A program made the translations under genes and the position numbers. Source: Flavobacterium sp. KACC 22763 (GTDB lineage: Bacteria; Bacteroidota; Bacteroidia; Flavobacteriales; Flavobacteriaceae). Taken from it: 64,000 bases of DNA. Where the stretch lies: NCBI RefSeq assembly GCF_028736155.1, contig NZ_CP117879.1:3162001-3226000 (forward strand). Reading direction: 5' to 3'. Shown here piece after piece: positions 18,185-27,800 of this stretch. Position 1 is the first letter of the stretch, and each line of letters begins with the position of its first letter. The notes beneath the pieces were generated by a model that saw only the letters and a program-made list of their open reading frames with translations, had not been told where the DNA came from and did no database searches.

Positions 18185-20047
18185 GTGAATTACTTATCTG
18201 TAGAAAATATATCAAAGTCATTTGGCGAAAGAGTCCTTTTTGACAACATTTCTTTTGGGATTAATAAAGATCAAAAAATCGCTTTTATCGCAAAAAATGG
18301 TTCTGGAAAAACCACCATAATGAGCATTATTAACGGATTGGAAGAACCAGACACAGGACAAGTTGTTTTAAGGAAAGGAATCAGAATGGCATTTCTTTCG
18401 CAAGACAATAATCTTCAAGATGAACTAACGATTGAAGAAAGTATTTTCGCTTCAGATAATGAAACTTTAAAAGTTATTGAGGCTTATGAAAAAGCTTTAG
18501 AAAATCCTTCAGACGAAGAAGCTTATCAAAAAGCTTTTGATGCTATGGACCAGCATAATGCGTGGGATTTTGAAACACAATACAAGCAGATTTTATTCAA
18601 ATTAAAACTGGAAGATTTTAAACTTAAAGTGAAGAATCTTTCTGGAGGACAGAAAAAACGTCTTTCATTGGCTATAATTCTAATCAACCGTCCAGATTTA
18701 TTGATTTTGGATGAGCCAACCAACCATTTGGATTTAGAAATGATCGAATGGCTTGAAAGTTATTTTGCCAAAGAAAACATTACGCTGTTTATGGTAACGC
18801 ACGACCGTTTCTTTTTGGAGCGTGTCTGCAACGAAATTATCGAATTAGACAACGGAAAACTATATCAATACAAAGGGAACTATTCTTATTACCTTCAGAA
18901 AAAAGAAGAAAGGATCACTTCTGAAAATGCTAGTGTTGACAAAGCAAAAAACCTTTTTGTAAAAGAATTAGAATGGATGCGCCGCCAGCCAAAAGCAAGA
19001 ACAACCAAATCTAAATCGCGTCAGGACGACTTTTACATTATTAAAGAAAAAGCGCAAAGCCGACGAAAAGAAAATAAAGTTGAACTTGAAATTAATATGG
19101 AAAGAATGGGAAGCAAAATTATTGAGCTTCATAAACTTTCTAAAAAATTTAAAGACAGAGTTATTCTTGATAACTTTAGTTTTGATTTCCAACGTGGCGA
19201 AAGAATTGGAATTATTGGTAAAAACGGAACTGGGAAATCTACTTTCTTAAATCTGCTTACAGGAACAATTCCGCCAGACAGTGGTCGCGTTGTAAAAGGT
19301 GACACTATAAAAGTCGGATACTATACACAATCTGGAATTAATCCAAAACCAGGACAGCGCGTTATCGATGTCATTAAAGAATACGGAGAATATATTCCGT
19401 TGGCAAAAGGAAAAATTATTTCGGCCTCTCAACTATTAGAGCGTTTTCTTTTTGATGCTAAAAAACAATATGATTACGTCGAAAAACTGAGCGGAGGTGA
19501 ATTAAAGCGTTTGTATCTATGTACCGTTTTAATTCAGAATCCAAACTTTTTGATTCTGGATGAGCCAACAAACGATTTGGATATTGTAACACTAAACGTT
19601 TTGGAAAGTTTCCTTTTAGATTACCCTGGATGTTTATTGGTAGTTTCTCACGACCGTTACTTTATGGACAAAATTGTCGATCATTTATTTGTTTTTAGAG
19701 GAGACGGAGTTATCGAAAATTTCCCAGGAAACTACTCTGATTTTAGAGCTTACGAAGACAGCGCCGATGTTGCTCAAAAAGAAGAAAACAAAGCCGAAAA
19801 GAAAGATTGGAAACAAAATAATCCGACAGGAAATTTAAGCTTTAACGAACAGAAAGAATATCAGAAAATCGAACGAGAGATTAAAGATCTTGAAGCTGAA
19901 AAAGCTAAAATCGAACAATTATTCTCTGACGGAAAAGTTGCTGATGCCGATATCGAGAAAAAAGCGAACGAACTTCAAAATATAATTAATAAAATAGACG
20001 CTAAAGAAGAACGCTGGTTTGAACTTTCGGCTAAACTTGAGGGATAA
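18185..20047 (+). CDS. ABC-F family ATPase (Uup-like)
   Basis: The 620-residue protein has two ABC ATPase domains: Walker A motifs AKNGSGKTT (36-44) and GKNGTGKST, signatures LSGGQKKRLSLA and LSGGELKRLYLC, and two LILDEPTN(H/D)LD Walker B regions. There are no membrane spans. A charged linker (RRQPKARTTKSKSRQDDF) joins the domains, and the C-terminus is a coiled coil (EIKDLEAEKAKIEQLF) typical of the Uup subgroup. ABC-F proteins act on ribosomes or, for Uup, on replication or recombination intermediates. The start is a GTG; upstream there is no better in-frame ATG. Its stop codon is followed at once by the left repeat arm at 20048. Confidence 0.93.
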   Translation: MNYLSVENISKSFGERVLFDNISFGINKDQKIAFIAKNGSGKTTIMSIINGLEEPDTGQVVLRKGIRMAFLSQDNNLQDELTIEESIFASDNETLKVIEAYEKALENPSDEEAYQKAFDAMDQHNAWDFETQYKQILFKLKLEDFKLKVKNLSGGQKKRLSLAIILINRPDLLILDEPTNHLDLEMIEWLESYFAKENITLFMVTHDRFFLERVCNEIIELDNGKLYQYKGNYSYYLQKKEERITSENASVDKAKNLFVKELEWMRRQPKARTTKSKSRQDDFYIIKEKAQSRRKENKVELEINMERMGSKIIELHKLSKKFKDRVILDNFSFDFQRGERIGIIGKNGTGKSTFLNLLTGTIPPDSGRVVKGDTIKVGYYTQSGINPKPGQRVIDVIKEYGEYIPLAKGKIISASQLLERFLFDAKKQYDYVEKLSGGELKRLYLCTVLIQNPNFLILDEPTNDLDIVTLNVLESFLLDYPGCLLVVSHDRYFMDKIVDHLFVFRGDGVIENFPGNYSDFRAYEDSADVAQKEENKAEKKDWKQNNPTGNLSFNEQKEYQKIEREIKDLEAEKAKIEQLFSDGKVADADIEKKANELQNIINKIDAKEERWFELSAKLEG

Positions 20048-20084
20048 ATTTTTAGTTTTCAGTCGCAGTGACAGTTTTCAGTTT
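20048..20084 (+). repeat. Left inverted-repeat arm flanking the S23 gene
   Basis: This 37-base arm begins at the base after the ABC-F stop codon and ends with CAGTTTTCAGTTT (20072-20084). The reverse complement of those 13 bases recurs exactly at 20507-20519. The outer parts match with gaps and mismatches (ATTTT, AGT, TCAGTC blocks). Confidence 0.8.
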
Positions 20085-20125
20085 TTCTTAAACTGAAAGA
20101 AAAATCCTAATTTAGCAAAAAAAAC

Positions 20126-20491
20126 ATGGATTTTAAAGAATTATTAGCTTATAAGAAGTCATTTGAACTTGCTATGGAAATTTTTGAATTGTCAAAGACG
20201 TTTCCCAAAGAAGAAAAATTTTCTTTAACAGATCAAATACGACGATCATCGAGAAGCGTTAGCGCTAATATTGCTGAGTTCTATAGAAAAAGAAGATATA
20301 CAAATCATTTTATAAGTAAATTAACTGATAGTGATGCTGAAAACTCAGAAACAAATACATGGCTTGAATTTTCATTAGAATGCCAATACATTACAAAAGA
20401 AACATTTGAAAAACTAAATGTTAAAAGTCTTGAAATAGGAAGATTGATAAATTATATGATAAATAATCCAAGTAAGTTTGGTTGTGGATAG
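20126..20491 (+). CDS. Four-helix-bundle protein (S23/23S rRNA intervening-sequence protein family)
   Basis: The 121-residue product is almost all helical and has the family pattern: FKELLAYKKSFELAMEIFEL, then LTDQIRRSSRSVSANIAEFY, and a C-terminal helix ending INYMINNPSK. These proteins were first seen in rRNA intervening sequences and are related to the Avd accessory protein of diversity-generating retroelements. No reverse transcriptase or rRNA is nearby. The gene is the only one inside a pair of inverted-repeat arms (20048-20084 and 20507-20541), wedged between the ABC-F and FKBP genes. An insertion with its repeats is likely; molecular function unknown. Confidence 0.85.
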   Translation: MDFKELLAYKKSFELAMEIFELSKTFPKEEKFSLTDQIRRSSRSVSANIAEFYRKRRYTNHFISKLTDSDAENSETNTWLEFSLECQYITKETFEKLNVKSLEIGRLINYMINNPSKFGCG

Positions 20492-20506
20492 AACTAAGAC
20501 TGGCAC

Positions 20507-20541
20507 AAACTGAAAACTGCGACCGAGACTGAGACTAAAAT
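20507..20541 (-). repeat. Right inverted-repeat arm flanking the S23 gene
   Basis: AAACTGAAAACTG at 20507-20519 is the exact reverse complement of the inner end of the left arm. The remainder (GACCGAGACTGAGACTAAAAT) matches imperfectly. The arms enclose about 420 bases containing only the S23-family gene. Confidence 0.8.
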
Positions 20542-20579
20542 TAATTCTTTATATTTACGACTTTTAAAATAAATACCAC

Positions 20580-21059
20580 ATGAAAAAATTATTAATCGCA
20601 TTATTTACATTGACACTTTTCGTTTCGTGTTCTAGTTCTACTCCTGACGATATCCTACCACCACCAAAGGATTATACGGCACAAAATGATAAAGAAATCA
20701 CTGATTATCTTGCTAAAAACAATTTAACAGCAACAAAAACAAGCACAGGATTATATTACATAATCAAAACAGAAGGCACAGGAAAACAACCAAGTGTACT
20801 ATCTACTGTAACTGTAAAATACAAAGGATACTATACATCTGGCAAAACATTTGACCAAAGCAAAGATGCTGCTGGTGCTACTTTCCCATTAAATAAAGTA
20901 ATTCAAGGTTGGAAAGAAGGAATTCCGTTTTTTAAAGAAGGAGGAACTGGAATTTTGCTAATACCATCACATTTAGGTTATGGAAGTTATGACGATCCAA
21001 GAGGTGTTCCTGCTGGTTCTGTACTTATTTTTGACATTGAACTAATTTCAGTAAACTAA
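20580..21059 (+). CDS. FKBP-type peptidyl-prolyl isomerase lipoprotein
   Basis: The 159-residue protein starts with a lipoprotein signal (LLIALFTLTLFVSCSSS, lipobox Cys17). A short linker precedes an FKBP domain from about residue 60 to the end (VTVKYKGYYTSGKTFDQS, VIQGWKEGIPFF, LIPSHLGYGSYDDP, VPAGSVLIFDIELISV). FKBPs catalyse prolyl cis-trans isomerisation and help fold exported proteins; the lipid anchor places it in the periplasm or at the outer membrane. Some Bacteroidota FKBP lipoproteins (GldI) act in gliding motility, but this one is shorter and nothing in the context supports that role. Confidence 0.9.
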   Translation: MKKLLIALFTLTLFVSCSSSTPDDILPPPKDYTAQNDKEITDYLAKNNLTATKTSTGLYYIIKTEGTGKQPSVLSTVTVKYKGYYTSGKTFDQSKDAAGATFPLNKVIQGWKEGIPFFKEGGTGILLIPSHLGYGSYDDPRGVPAGSVLIFDIELISVN

Positions 21060-21082
21060 TTATTGTACCCTGAAAAGTAAAA

Positions 21083-21862
21083 ATGCTATTTCAAATACAA
21101 TCTTATTTAAAATTTCTTTGGCATTCTAAAAATGAACACGCGGTTCATTCGCCGTTCGTTTTTAGCCTGCTTACCAAATGCTTCTACGATAAGAAATCCA
21201 AACCTGAATATGCAATTCTAAAAAAATACAGAAAAACGCTTTTAGAAAATAAAAACTTTATAGAAGTGACTGATTTTGGAGCAGGATCAAGAGTTTTTAA
21301 ATCAAACAGAAGACAGATTTCTAAAATTGCGCAAACAGCGGGAATTTCGCCAAAACGAGCTGAATTATTGTTTCGAGTTACCAATTATTTTCAGCCAGAA
21401 AACATCCTCGAAATAGGGACTTCTTTAGGCTTAGCAACTTCTGCTTTGGCTTTAGGAAATCCGAAAGCAAAAGTAGTTACAATTGAAGGCTGCCCAAATA
21501 CCGCAAATGTTGCCCAAAATCAATTGGCTGAATTTGATTGTAAGAATGTTGAAAATGTAATTTCTGAATTTGAATCTTTTTTAGTTTCTGAGAACATTCA
21601 AGCCACAAATTACAATCTGATATATTTTGACGGGAATCATTCTAAAAAAGCAACTTTAGCATATTTTGATCTTTTACTGCCAACTATCGACAATGATTCT
21701 GTTTGGATTTTCGACGATATTCATTGGTCTCCCGAAATGGAAGAAGCTTGGGAACTAATTAAAAATCATCCGATGGTAAAAGTCACAATTGATACTTTTC
21801 AATGGGGATTTGTATTCTTTAGAAGAGAACAGCCGAAAGAACATTTTATAATACGAGCATAA
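21083..21862 (+). CDS. Class I SAM-dependent methyltransferase-like protein
   Basis: The 259-residue product has a Rossmann-type methyltransferase core: ILEIGTSLGLATSALAL (motif I), KVVTIEGCPNTANVAQNQL (acidic residue after strand 2), then NLIYFDGNHSKKATLAYFD and SVWIFDDIHWSPEM. The spacing resembles O-methyltransferase-like class I enzymes. The N-terminal 90 residues (HSPFVFSLLTKCFYDKKS) are conserved in related Bacteroidota proteins but do not identify a substrate. It follows the FKBP gene by 23 bases and may be cotranscribed. A bidirectional terminator follows immediately. Confidence 0.8.
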   Translation: MLFQIQSYLKFLWHSKNEHAVHSPFVFSLLTKCFYDKKSKPEYAILKKYRKTLLENKNFIEVTDFGAGSRVFKSNRRQISKIAQTAGISPKRAELLFRVTNYFQPENILEIGTSLGLATSALALGNPKAKVVTIEGCPNTANVAQNQLAEFDCKNVENVISEFESFLVSENIQATNYNLIYFDGNHSKKATLAYFDLLLPTIDNDSVWIFDDIHWSPEMEEAWELIKNHPMVKVTIDTFQWGFVFFRREQPKEHFIIRA

Positions 21863-21892
21863 AAAAAGACGATCAAAAATGATCGTCTTTTT
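21863..21892. terminator. Bidirectional terminator
   Basis: A perfect stem (AAAAAGACGATCA with its mirror, loop AAAA) lies between two convergent genes and has A and T runs at its two ends, so it can serve both strands. Confidence 0.88.
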
Positions 21893-21917
21893 GTTTAATT
21901 GAAAACATATTAAAATC

Positions 21918-22577
21918 TTATTTTTTTGCGTCTTTATTTTCTTCAGACTTCGCTCCCATTCTATTTACAGTATACATTGGTGCAAATTTGATTTTTAAAC
22001 CAGCAATTTTTCGGTTATCTTCTGCCGACAAACCTTCTTTCTCAACTGTATTTTTACGACTATCAAGAGCTTCATACATTAATTTAATTTCATCCCAGTC
22101 TTCTCGAGAATATCTGTCTTTATTATTTTCTACAGTATGAACAAACTGCTGATAAACGCTATGAATATTTTGAGCATTTACCCAACTGAAACTCATATCG
22201 TCACCAATTTTTCCTGCACCAAACAGGGCGTCTCTTAATTGTTGTTTCGGACTAGGAGCTGGAGGGGCAAATTGGGCGGTCATTTCATTTTTAAATTCCT
22301 CGTATTTAATTTTACTTGCATTTACTTTTTCAGTTGCAGCAGCATTATCTTTGATATCTGCTAAAGCAGCTTGCGCTTCCAGAGATCTTCTGTCATATTC
22401 GGCTTCTACACTTTTCCAATTGTCTTTTAAATCGGCTGCTGCCACATTTTTAACAGAATCAACGTAGATTACATAGTTCTCAACTGTTTTTTGAGCTTTT
22501 TCTTGTTTTTCATCTTTACACGATGCAAACCCTAATACTAGTAATGCAATTCCTATAGCTATTTTTATATTTTTCAT
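21918..22577 (-). CDS. DUF6565-like lipoprotein of unknown function
   Basis: The 219-residue product has a lipoprotein signal (GIALLVLGFASCKDEK, Cys20). A long, charged, mostly helical region follows (TVENYVIYVDSVKNVAAADL, YDRRSLEAQAALADIKDNAA), probably coiled coil. It resembles the DUF6565 lipoproteins common in Flavobacteriia. A proline-rich AQFAPPAPSPKQQL segment separates two helical parts. No enzymatic motif is seen. It is a single gene, convergent with the methyltransferase, with about 290 bases of gene-free DNA upstream. Confidence 0.65.
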   Translation of the reverse strand: MKNIKIAIGIALLVLGFASCKDEKQEKAQKTVENYVIYVDSVKNVAAADLKDNWKSVEAEYDRRSLEAQAALADIKDNAAATEKVNASKIKYEEFKNEMTAQFAPPAPSPKQQLRDALFGAGKIGDDMSFSWVNAQNIHSVYQQFVHTVENNKDRYSREDWDEIKLMYEALDSRKNTVEKEGLSAEDNRKIAGLKIKFAPMYTVNRMGAKSEENKDAKK

Positions 22578-22870
22578 AATCTTAGTTATTTAATTAATTT
22601 ATATATCAAATTTACTTAATACCAATTTTAATAAATTACATTATTGTCACATTTTAAAAACAAAAAACATATTAAAACTATAAAACATTAAAAATAATGC
22701 GAATTACACAAAATTAAAACCAAATCATATAACTCTTTTGCTTTTGAAAATCATATTTTATTACTCGTTTCGATACGTTTATTAGCGTAAGTGATTTTGT
22801 AACAAAAACCAATTATCAACTACTTATTCAAAAGTGTTTTGTACTTTTAAATCCAAAATTGTAAACTCAA
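22578..22870. other. Gene-free AT-rich divergent intergenic region
   Basis: About 290 bases separate the divergent lipoprotein and ABC ATPase genes. The sequence is very AT-rich with no ORF, hairpin or repeat that I can support. It must contain promoters for both sides, but no clean TTG / TAnnTTTG pair was found. Confidence 0.4.
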
Positions 22871-23563
22871 ATGGCTGAACCATTAATTAAAATAACCGAC
22901 ATAAAACGAAATTTTACTTTAGGAAACGAAATCGTTTATGTTTTAAAAGGAATAGATCTAGAAATACAAAAAGGCGAATATGTTGCTTTAATGGGGCCTT
23001 CCGGATCAGGAAAATCTACATTAATGAATTTATTAGGCTGTTTAGACACACCAACTTCGGGTCGTTATATTTTAAATGGAAAAGATGTCAGCAAAATGAA
23101 AGATGATGAACTGGCCGAAATTAGAAACAAAGAAATTGGTTTCGTTTTTCAGACCTTCAATCTTTTACCAAGAACTACTGCTTTAGATAATGTTGCCTTG
23201 CCAATGATTTATGCTGGTTATGGAAAATCTGAAAGAATAGCCCGTGCAACCGAAGTTTTAAAACAGGTTAATCTCGCAGACAGAATGGATCACCAGCCAA
23301 ATCAGCTTTCTGGAGGACAGCGCCAGCGTGTTGCAGTCGCAAGAGCTTTAGTAAACAAACCATCGATTATTTTAGCCGATGAGCCAACAGGAAACTTAGA
23401 CAGTAAAACTTCAGTAGAAATCATGAAGCTTTTTGGAGATATTCACGCACAAGGAAATACTGTAATTCTAGTAACTCACGAAGAAGATATCGCTGCTTAT
23501 GCGCATAGAATTATTCGTTTAAGAGATGGACTGATTGAAAGTGACACAAGAAAAACTGTTTAA
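22871..23563 (+). CDS. ABC transporter ATP-binding protein, MacB/LolD type
   Basis: The 230-residue ATPase has Walker [10 protein letters not shown] (42-50), Q-loop region [11 protein letters not shown], signature [15 protein letters not shown], Walker [16 protein letters not shown] and the switch histidine in VILVTHEED. The '[19 protein letters not shown]' segment is typical of the MacB/LolD/FtsE branch, which works with FtsX-like permeases on lipoproteins, peptides or cell-envelope substrates. No permease gene is adjacent, so its partner must be elsewhere. It has a 146-base gap to the adenosyltransferase gene and probably its own transcript. Confidence 0.9.
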   Translation: MAEPLIKITDIKRNFTLGNEIVYVLKGIDLEIQKGEYVALMGPSGSGKSTLMNLLGCLDTPTSGRYILNGKDVSKMKDDELAEIRNKEIGFVFQTFNLLPRTTALDNVALPMIYAGYGKSERIARATEVLKQVNLADRMDHQPNQLSGGQRQRVAVARALVNKPSIILADEPTGNLDSKTSVEIMKLFGDIHAQGNTVILVTHEEDIAAYAHRIIRLRDGLIESDTRKTV

Positions 23564-23667
23564 TCGTTTATTTGATTAATCGTTTAATCGCAAAAGAAAA
23601 CTTATAATTTTAGCACGATCCTAACAGCTTTCGACAAAGCAAAAAAATAAGCTCAAAGAAAGAAAAA

Positions 23668-23703
23668 CTTAGAATCTTAGCATCTCAGAACCTTAGCATC
23701 TTA
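23668..23703. repeat. Solo arm of the CTTAGAATCTTAGCATCT word family
   Basis: This stretch repeats CTTAGAATCTTAGCATCT / CAGAACCTTAGCATCTTA directly before the next start codon. The same words form long inverted repeats at 32672-32756 and 41060-41221 and a solo arm at 45530-45568. Confidence 0.75.
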
Positions 23704-23710
23704 AAAAAAA

Positions 23711-24280
23711 ATGAAAGTATATACCAAAACAGGCGACAAAGGAACAACGGCTCTTTTTGGAGGAACTCGAGTACCAAAAGACCATATCAGAATTGACAGT
23801 TATGGAACTGTCGACGAACTAAATTCTTATATCGGATTAATCCGCGATCAAGAAATGGATTCGCATTACAAAACTATTTTAATCGAAATTCAAGACCGCC
23901 TTTTTACGGTTGGTGCCATTTTGGCAACTCCACAGGAAAAAGAAGTTTTAAAAAACGGAAAACTACGCTTAGAAAATCTAGGCATAATTGATTCGGATAT
24001 TGAATTATTAGAAAACGAAATAGATAAAATGGACGAAAGTCTTCCGCCAATGACTCATTTTGTTTTACCTGGAGGCCATCCAACCGTGTCACATTGTCAT
24101 ATAGCACGCTGTATTTGCCGTCGCGCAGAACGTTTAGCAGTGCATTTAAGTCATAATGAACATGTTCCTGAAATAGCAATCACCTATTTAAACCGACTTT
24201 CTGACTACCTTTTTGTCTTGGCACGAAAGTTGTCCTCAGACTTAAAAGCGGATGAAGTGAAATGGATACCCAGAAAATAA
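23711..24280 (+). CDS. PduO-type cob(I)alamin adenosyltransferase
   Basis: The 189-residue product begins with the ATP-binding signature of PduO enzymes (TKTGDKGTTALFGG, then RIDSYGTVDELNSYIG) and has the conserved RCICRRAERLAVHL helix. It transfers adenosyl from ATP to cob(I)alamin to make coenzyme B12. The MeaB-like GTPase at 50395 acts on B12-dependent methylmalonyl-CoA mutase, so the organism probably uses adenosylcobalamin, though the mutase genes are outside the window. The start follows directly on the repeat arm at 23668-23703. Confidence 0.93.
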   Translation: MKVYTKTGDKGTTALFGGTRVPKDHIRIDSYGTVDELNSYIGLIRDQEMDSHYKTILIEIQDRLFTVGAILATPQEKEVLKNGKLRLENLGIIDSDIELLENEIDKMDESLPPMTHFVLPGGHPTVSHCHIARCICRRAERLAVHLSHNEHVPEIAITYLNRLSDYLFVLARKLSSDLKADEVKWIPRK

Positions 24281-24354
24281 ATTTTCTGGAAATTCCAAAG
24301 GAAGAATTAAATTCTTTTCGAATTTAAAAAAAGAAAAAAAACTTCGATTATAAA

Positions 24355-24450
24355 TTGGAGTTTGGAGTTTAAGTCACTGGTATTCAAAGGCTTTTTATTG
24401 GAATTTGGAATTTAAATTTTGGGATTTAAAATTCATTTTTGGGATTTAAA
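24355..24450. repeat. Reduplicated-word spacer (GGAGTTT / GGAATTT / GGGATTTAAA)
   Basis: The gap between the adenosyltransferase and DUF2795 genes contains TTGGAGTTTGGAGTTTAAG, then GGAATTTGGAATTTAAATT and two copies of GGGATTTAAA. It is a locally repeated word unlike those in other gaps. No ORF of note is present. Confidence 0.6.
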
Positions 24451-24492
24451 AAGAGACGTTCTTAAATTTTATTAAAATAAATCAAAATTTAC

Positions 24493-24522
24493 TTGTCTTT
24501 TTCAGTAAAAAATTTATTTTTG
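24493..24522 (+). promoter_or_regulatory. Promoter for the DUF2795 gene
   Basis: TTG at 24493-24495 and TATTTTTG at 24515-24522 are 19 bases apart, an excellent match to the Bacteroidota promoter. The start codon follows at 24544. Confidence 0.7.
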
Positions 24523-24543
24523 CACAAACTAAACAGATAACAG

Positions 24544-24765
24544 ATGTATTGGACATTAGAATTAGCATCTTATTTAAGTGATGCGCCATGGCCTGCTAAC
24601 AAAGATGAACTTATTGACTACGCCATTAGAGCAGGTGCTCCATTAGAGGTAGTAGAAAACCTTCAATCAATCGAAGACGAAGGTGAGATATATGAATCAA
24701 TGGAAGAAATTTGGCCTGATTATCCAACAGACGAAGATTATCTTTGGAATGAGGATGAATATTAA
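24544..24765 (+). CDS. DUF2795 family small protein
   Basis: This 73-residue acidic protein (MYWTLELASYLSDAPWPANK, then ELIDYAIRAGAPLEVVENLQ) matches the DUF2795 family, a short helical domain of unknown function. The C-terminus is very acidic and aromatic (DYPTDEDYLWNEDEY). It lies just upstream of secA on the same strand with a terminator between them, an arrangement I recall from other Flavobacteriia. A role connected with translocation or translation is only a guess. It has a well-formed promoter of its own. Confidence 0.8.
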   Translation: MYWTLELASYLSDAPWPANKDELIDYAIRAGAPLEVVENLQSIEDEGEIYESMEEIWPDYPTDEDYLWNEDEY

Positions 24766-24780
24766 AAAATAAACCAAAGG

Positions 24781-24810
24781 AAAAAGTCTCTCATCATAGA
24801 GACTTTTTTT
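24781..24810 (+). terminator. Intrinsic terminator between DUF2795 gene and secA
   Basis: AAAAAGTCTCT and its mirror form an 11-base-pair stem with loop CATCAT, followed by a T run. It lies 15 bases after the DUF2795 stop. Confidence 0.88.
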
Positions 24811-24853
24811 TTGGTTCAAATACATATTATATAATAAAGAAATACAATAAATC

Positions 24854-27800
24854 ATGAGTTTCATAAACAGTATTATTAAAGTCTTTGTCGGCGATAAGTC
24901 GCAGAAAGATGTCAAAGCTTTACAACCTTACTTAAATAAAATTAAAACATTCGAAACTCCTTTAATGAGTCTATCAAACGACGAATTAAGAGGAAGAACC
25001 GTTTATTTTAAAGATAAAATCAAAGAAGCTAGAGCTGATAAAGATGCTAAAATTGCTTCGCTTAAAGCTGAAGTAGAAAACATCGAAGACATCGATAAAA
25101 GAGAAGACATTTACGATGCTATAGATGCTCTTGAAAAAGAGGCTTATGAAATCTCTGAAAAAACTTTATTGGAAATTCTTCCAGAAGCATTTTCTGTAGT
25201 AAAAGAAACGGCTCGCCGCTTTAAAGAAAACTCACATATCGAGGTTACTGCAACTCCAAAAGACCGCGAATTTTCAGCAACAAAAACATATATTACTATT
25301 GAAGGTGACAAAGCAATTTGGGCTAACAAATGGAATGCTGCTGGAAAAGACATCACTTGGGACATGATTCACTATGATGTTCAGTTAATTGGTGGTATGG
25401 TACTACACGAAGGTAAAGTTGCCGAAATGCAAACAGGAGAAGGTAAAACTTTAGTTGCTACCCTTCCACTTTACTTAAACGCTTTGACAGGAAACGGAGT
25501 TCACTTAGTAACGGTGAATGACTACTTGGCAAAACGTGATAGCACATGGAAAGCTCCTTTATTTGAATTCCACGGTTTATCTGTTGACTGTATCGATAAT
25601 CACCAGCCAAGTACAGAACAAAGAAAGAAAGCATACGACGCCGATATCACTTACGGAACTAACAACGAGTTTGGTTTTGACTACTTAAGAGATAACATGG
25701 CGCACTCGCCAAGCGATTTAGTTCAGAGAAAACACAATTTTGCAATTGTCGACGAGGTTGACTCTGTATTAATTGATGACGCTAGAACACCGCTTATCAT
25801 TTCTGGCCCAGTTCCTCAAGGAGATCGTCACGAATTCAACGAATTGAAACCAAAAATCGAAAACTTAGTTGCACAACAACGTCAGTTAGCAAATGGTTTC
25901 TTAGCTGAAGCTAAAAAATTAATCAAAGAAGGAAATACTAAAGAAGGTGGTTTCTTATTATTAAGAGCTTACAGATCTTTACCTAAAAATAAAGCATTAA
26001 TTAAATTTTTAAGTGAAGAAGGAATTAAACAATTGCTTCAAAAAACTGAAAATCAATACATGCAAGATAACAATCGCGAAATGCACAAAGTAGACGAAGC
26101 TTTGTATTTTGTGATTGAAGAAAAAAACAATCAAGTAGAATTGACAGACAATGGTATTAAATACCTTTCTGGAGATACAGATGCAGATTTCTTCGTTTTA
26201 CCAGACATTGGTACAGAAATCGCAGCGATTGAAAAACAAAAATTAGATAAAGACGCTGAAGCTGAAGCTAAAGAAAGATTATTCCAAGATTTCGGAGTAA
26301 AAAGCGAGCGTATCCATACTCTTACTCAACTTTTAAAAGCTTACGCTTTATTCGAAAAAGATGTAGAGTATGTTATCATGGACAACAAAATTATGATTGT
26401 CGATGAGCAAACAGGTCGTATCATGGACGGACGCCGTTACTCTGATGGTCTTCACCAAGCGATCGAAGCAAAAGAAAACGTAAAAATCGAAGCTGCAACT
26501 CAAACTTTTGCAACTGTTACATTACAGAACTATTTCAGAATGTACAACAAACTGGCTGGTATGACTGGTACAGCTGTTACAGAAGCAGGAGAGTTATGGC
26601 AGATTTATAAATTAGATGTTGTTGAAATTCCAACAAACCGCGGAATTGCAAGAATTGACAAAGAAGATTACATCTACAAAACAACGCGTGAGAAATTTAA
26701 CGCTGTAATTGAAGACGTTACTGAATTATCTCAAGCAGGAAGACCTGTATTGATTGGAACAACTTCTGTAGAGATTTCAGAATTATTAAGCCGTATGCTT
26801 AAAATGAGAGGAATCACTCACAACGTATTGAATGCTAAAATGCACAAGCAAGAGGCACAAATCGTTGAAGAAGCTGGTAAAGCTGGAGTTGTAACTATTG
26901 CAACAAACATGGCTGGTCGTGGTACCGATATTAAATTATCTCCAGAAGTAAAAGCTGCGGGAGGTTTGGCAATCGTAGGTACAGAGCGTCATGACTCTCG
27001 TCGTGTAGACAGACAGTTACGTGGTCGTTCTGGTCGTCAAGGAGACCCAGGAAGTTCTCAATTCTACGTTTCTCTTGAAGACAACTTAATGCGTTTATTT
27101 GGTTCTGAAAGAGTTGCGAAAGTAATGGATAGAATGGGATTAAAAGAAGGTGAAGTGATTCAGCATTCTATGATGACTAAATCTATCGAACGCGCTCAGA
27201 AAAAAGTAGAAGAAAACAACTTTGGTGTTCGTAAACGTTTATTAGAATATGATGACGTAATGAACTCTCAACGTGAAGTAGTTTACAAACGTCGTCGTCA
27301 CGCATTGTTCGGAGAGCGTTTGAAACTGGATATCGCAAACATGCTTTATGATACTTGCGAATTAATTGTAAGCAATAATAAAGTAGCAAATGATTTTAAA
27401 GGATTTGAATTTGATTTAATTCGTTATTTCGGAATCACATCTCCAATTTCAGAAGCTGATTTCACGAAATTAAATGATATCGAAGTTACAGGAAAAGTAT
27501 ATAAAGAAGCTTTAGCATTCTACACAGAAAAAACTGAAAGAAGCGCAAGAGAAGCTTTCCCAATTATCAAAGGAGTTTACGAAGAGCCAAACAATCATTT
27601 TGAAAGAATTGTAGTTCCATTTACTGACGGAATCAAAACTTTGAATGTGGTAACAGACTTGAAAAAAGCTTACGATAGCGAAGGTGCTCAATTGATTGCT
27701 GATTTTGAGAAAAACATCACGCTTTCTATTGTTGATGAAGCTTGGAAAAAACATTTACGTAAAATGGACGAATTAAAACAATCTGTTCAATTGGCTGTTC

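Noticed and set aside
20126..20491. Diversity-generating retroelement
   Set aside because: The S23-family protein is related to Avd, but no reverse transcriptase, template repeat or variable repeat was found nearby.
20580..21059. Gliding protein GldI
   Set aside because: It is an FKBP lipoprotein, but it is shorter, its N-terminal region is different from what I recall of GldI, and no other gliding genes are adjacent.
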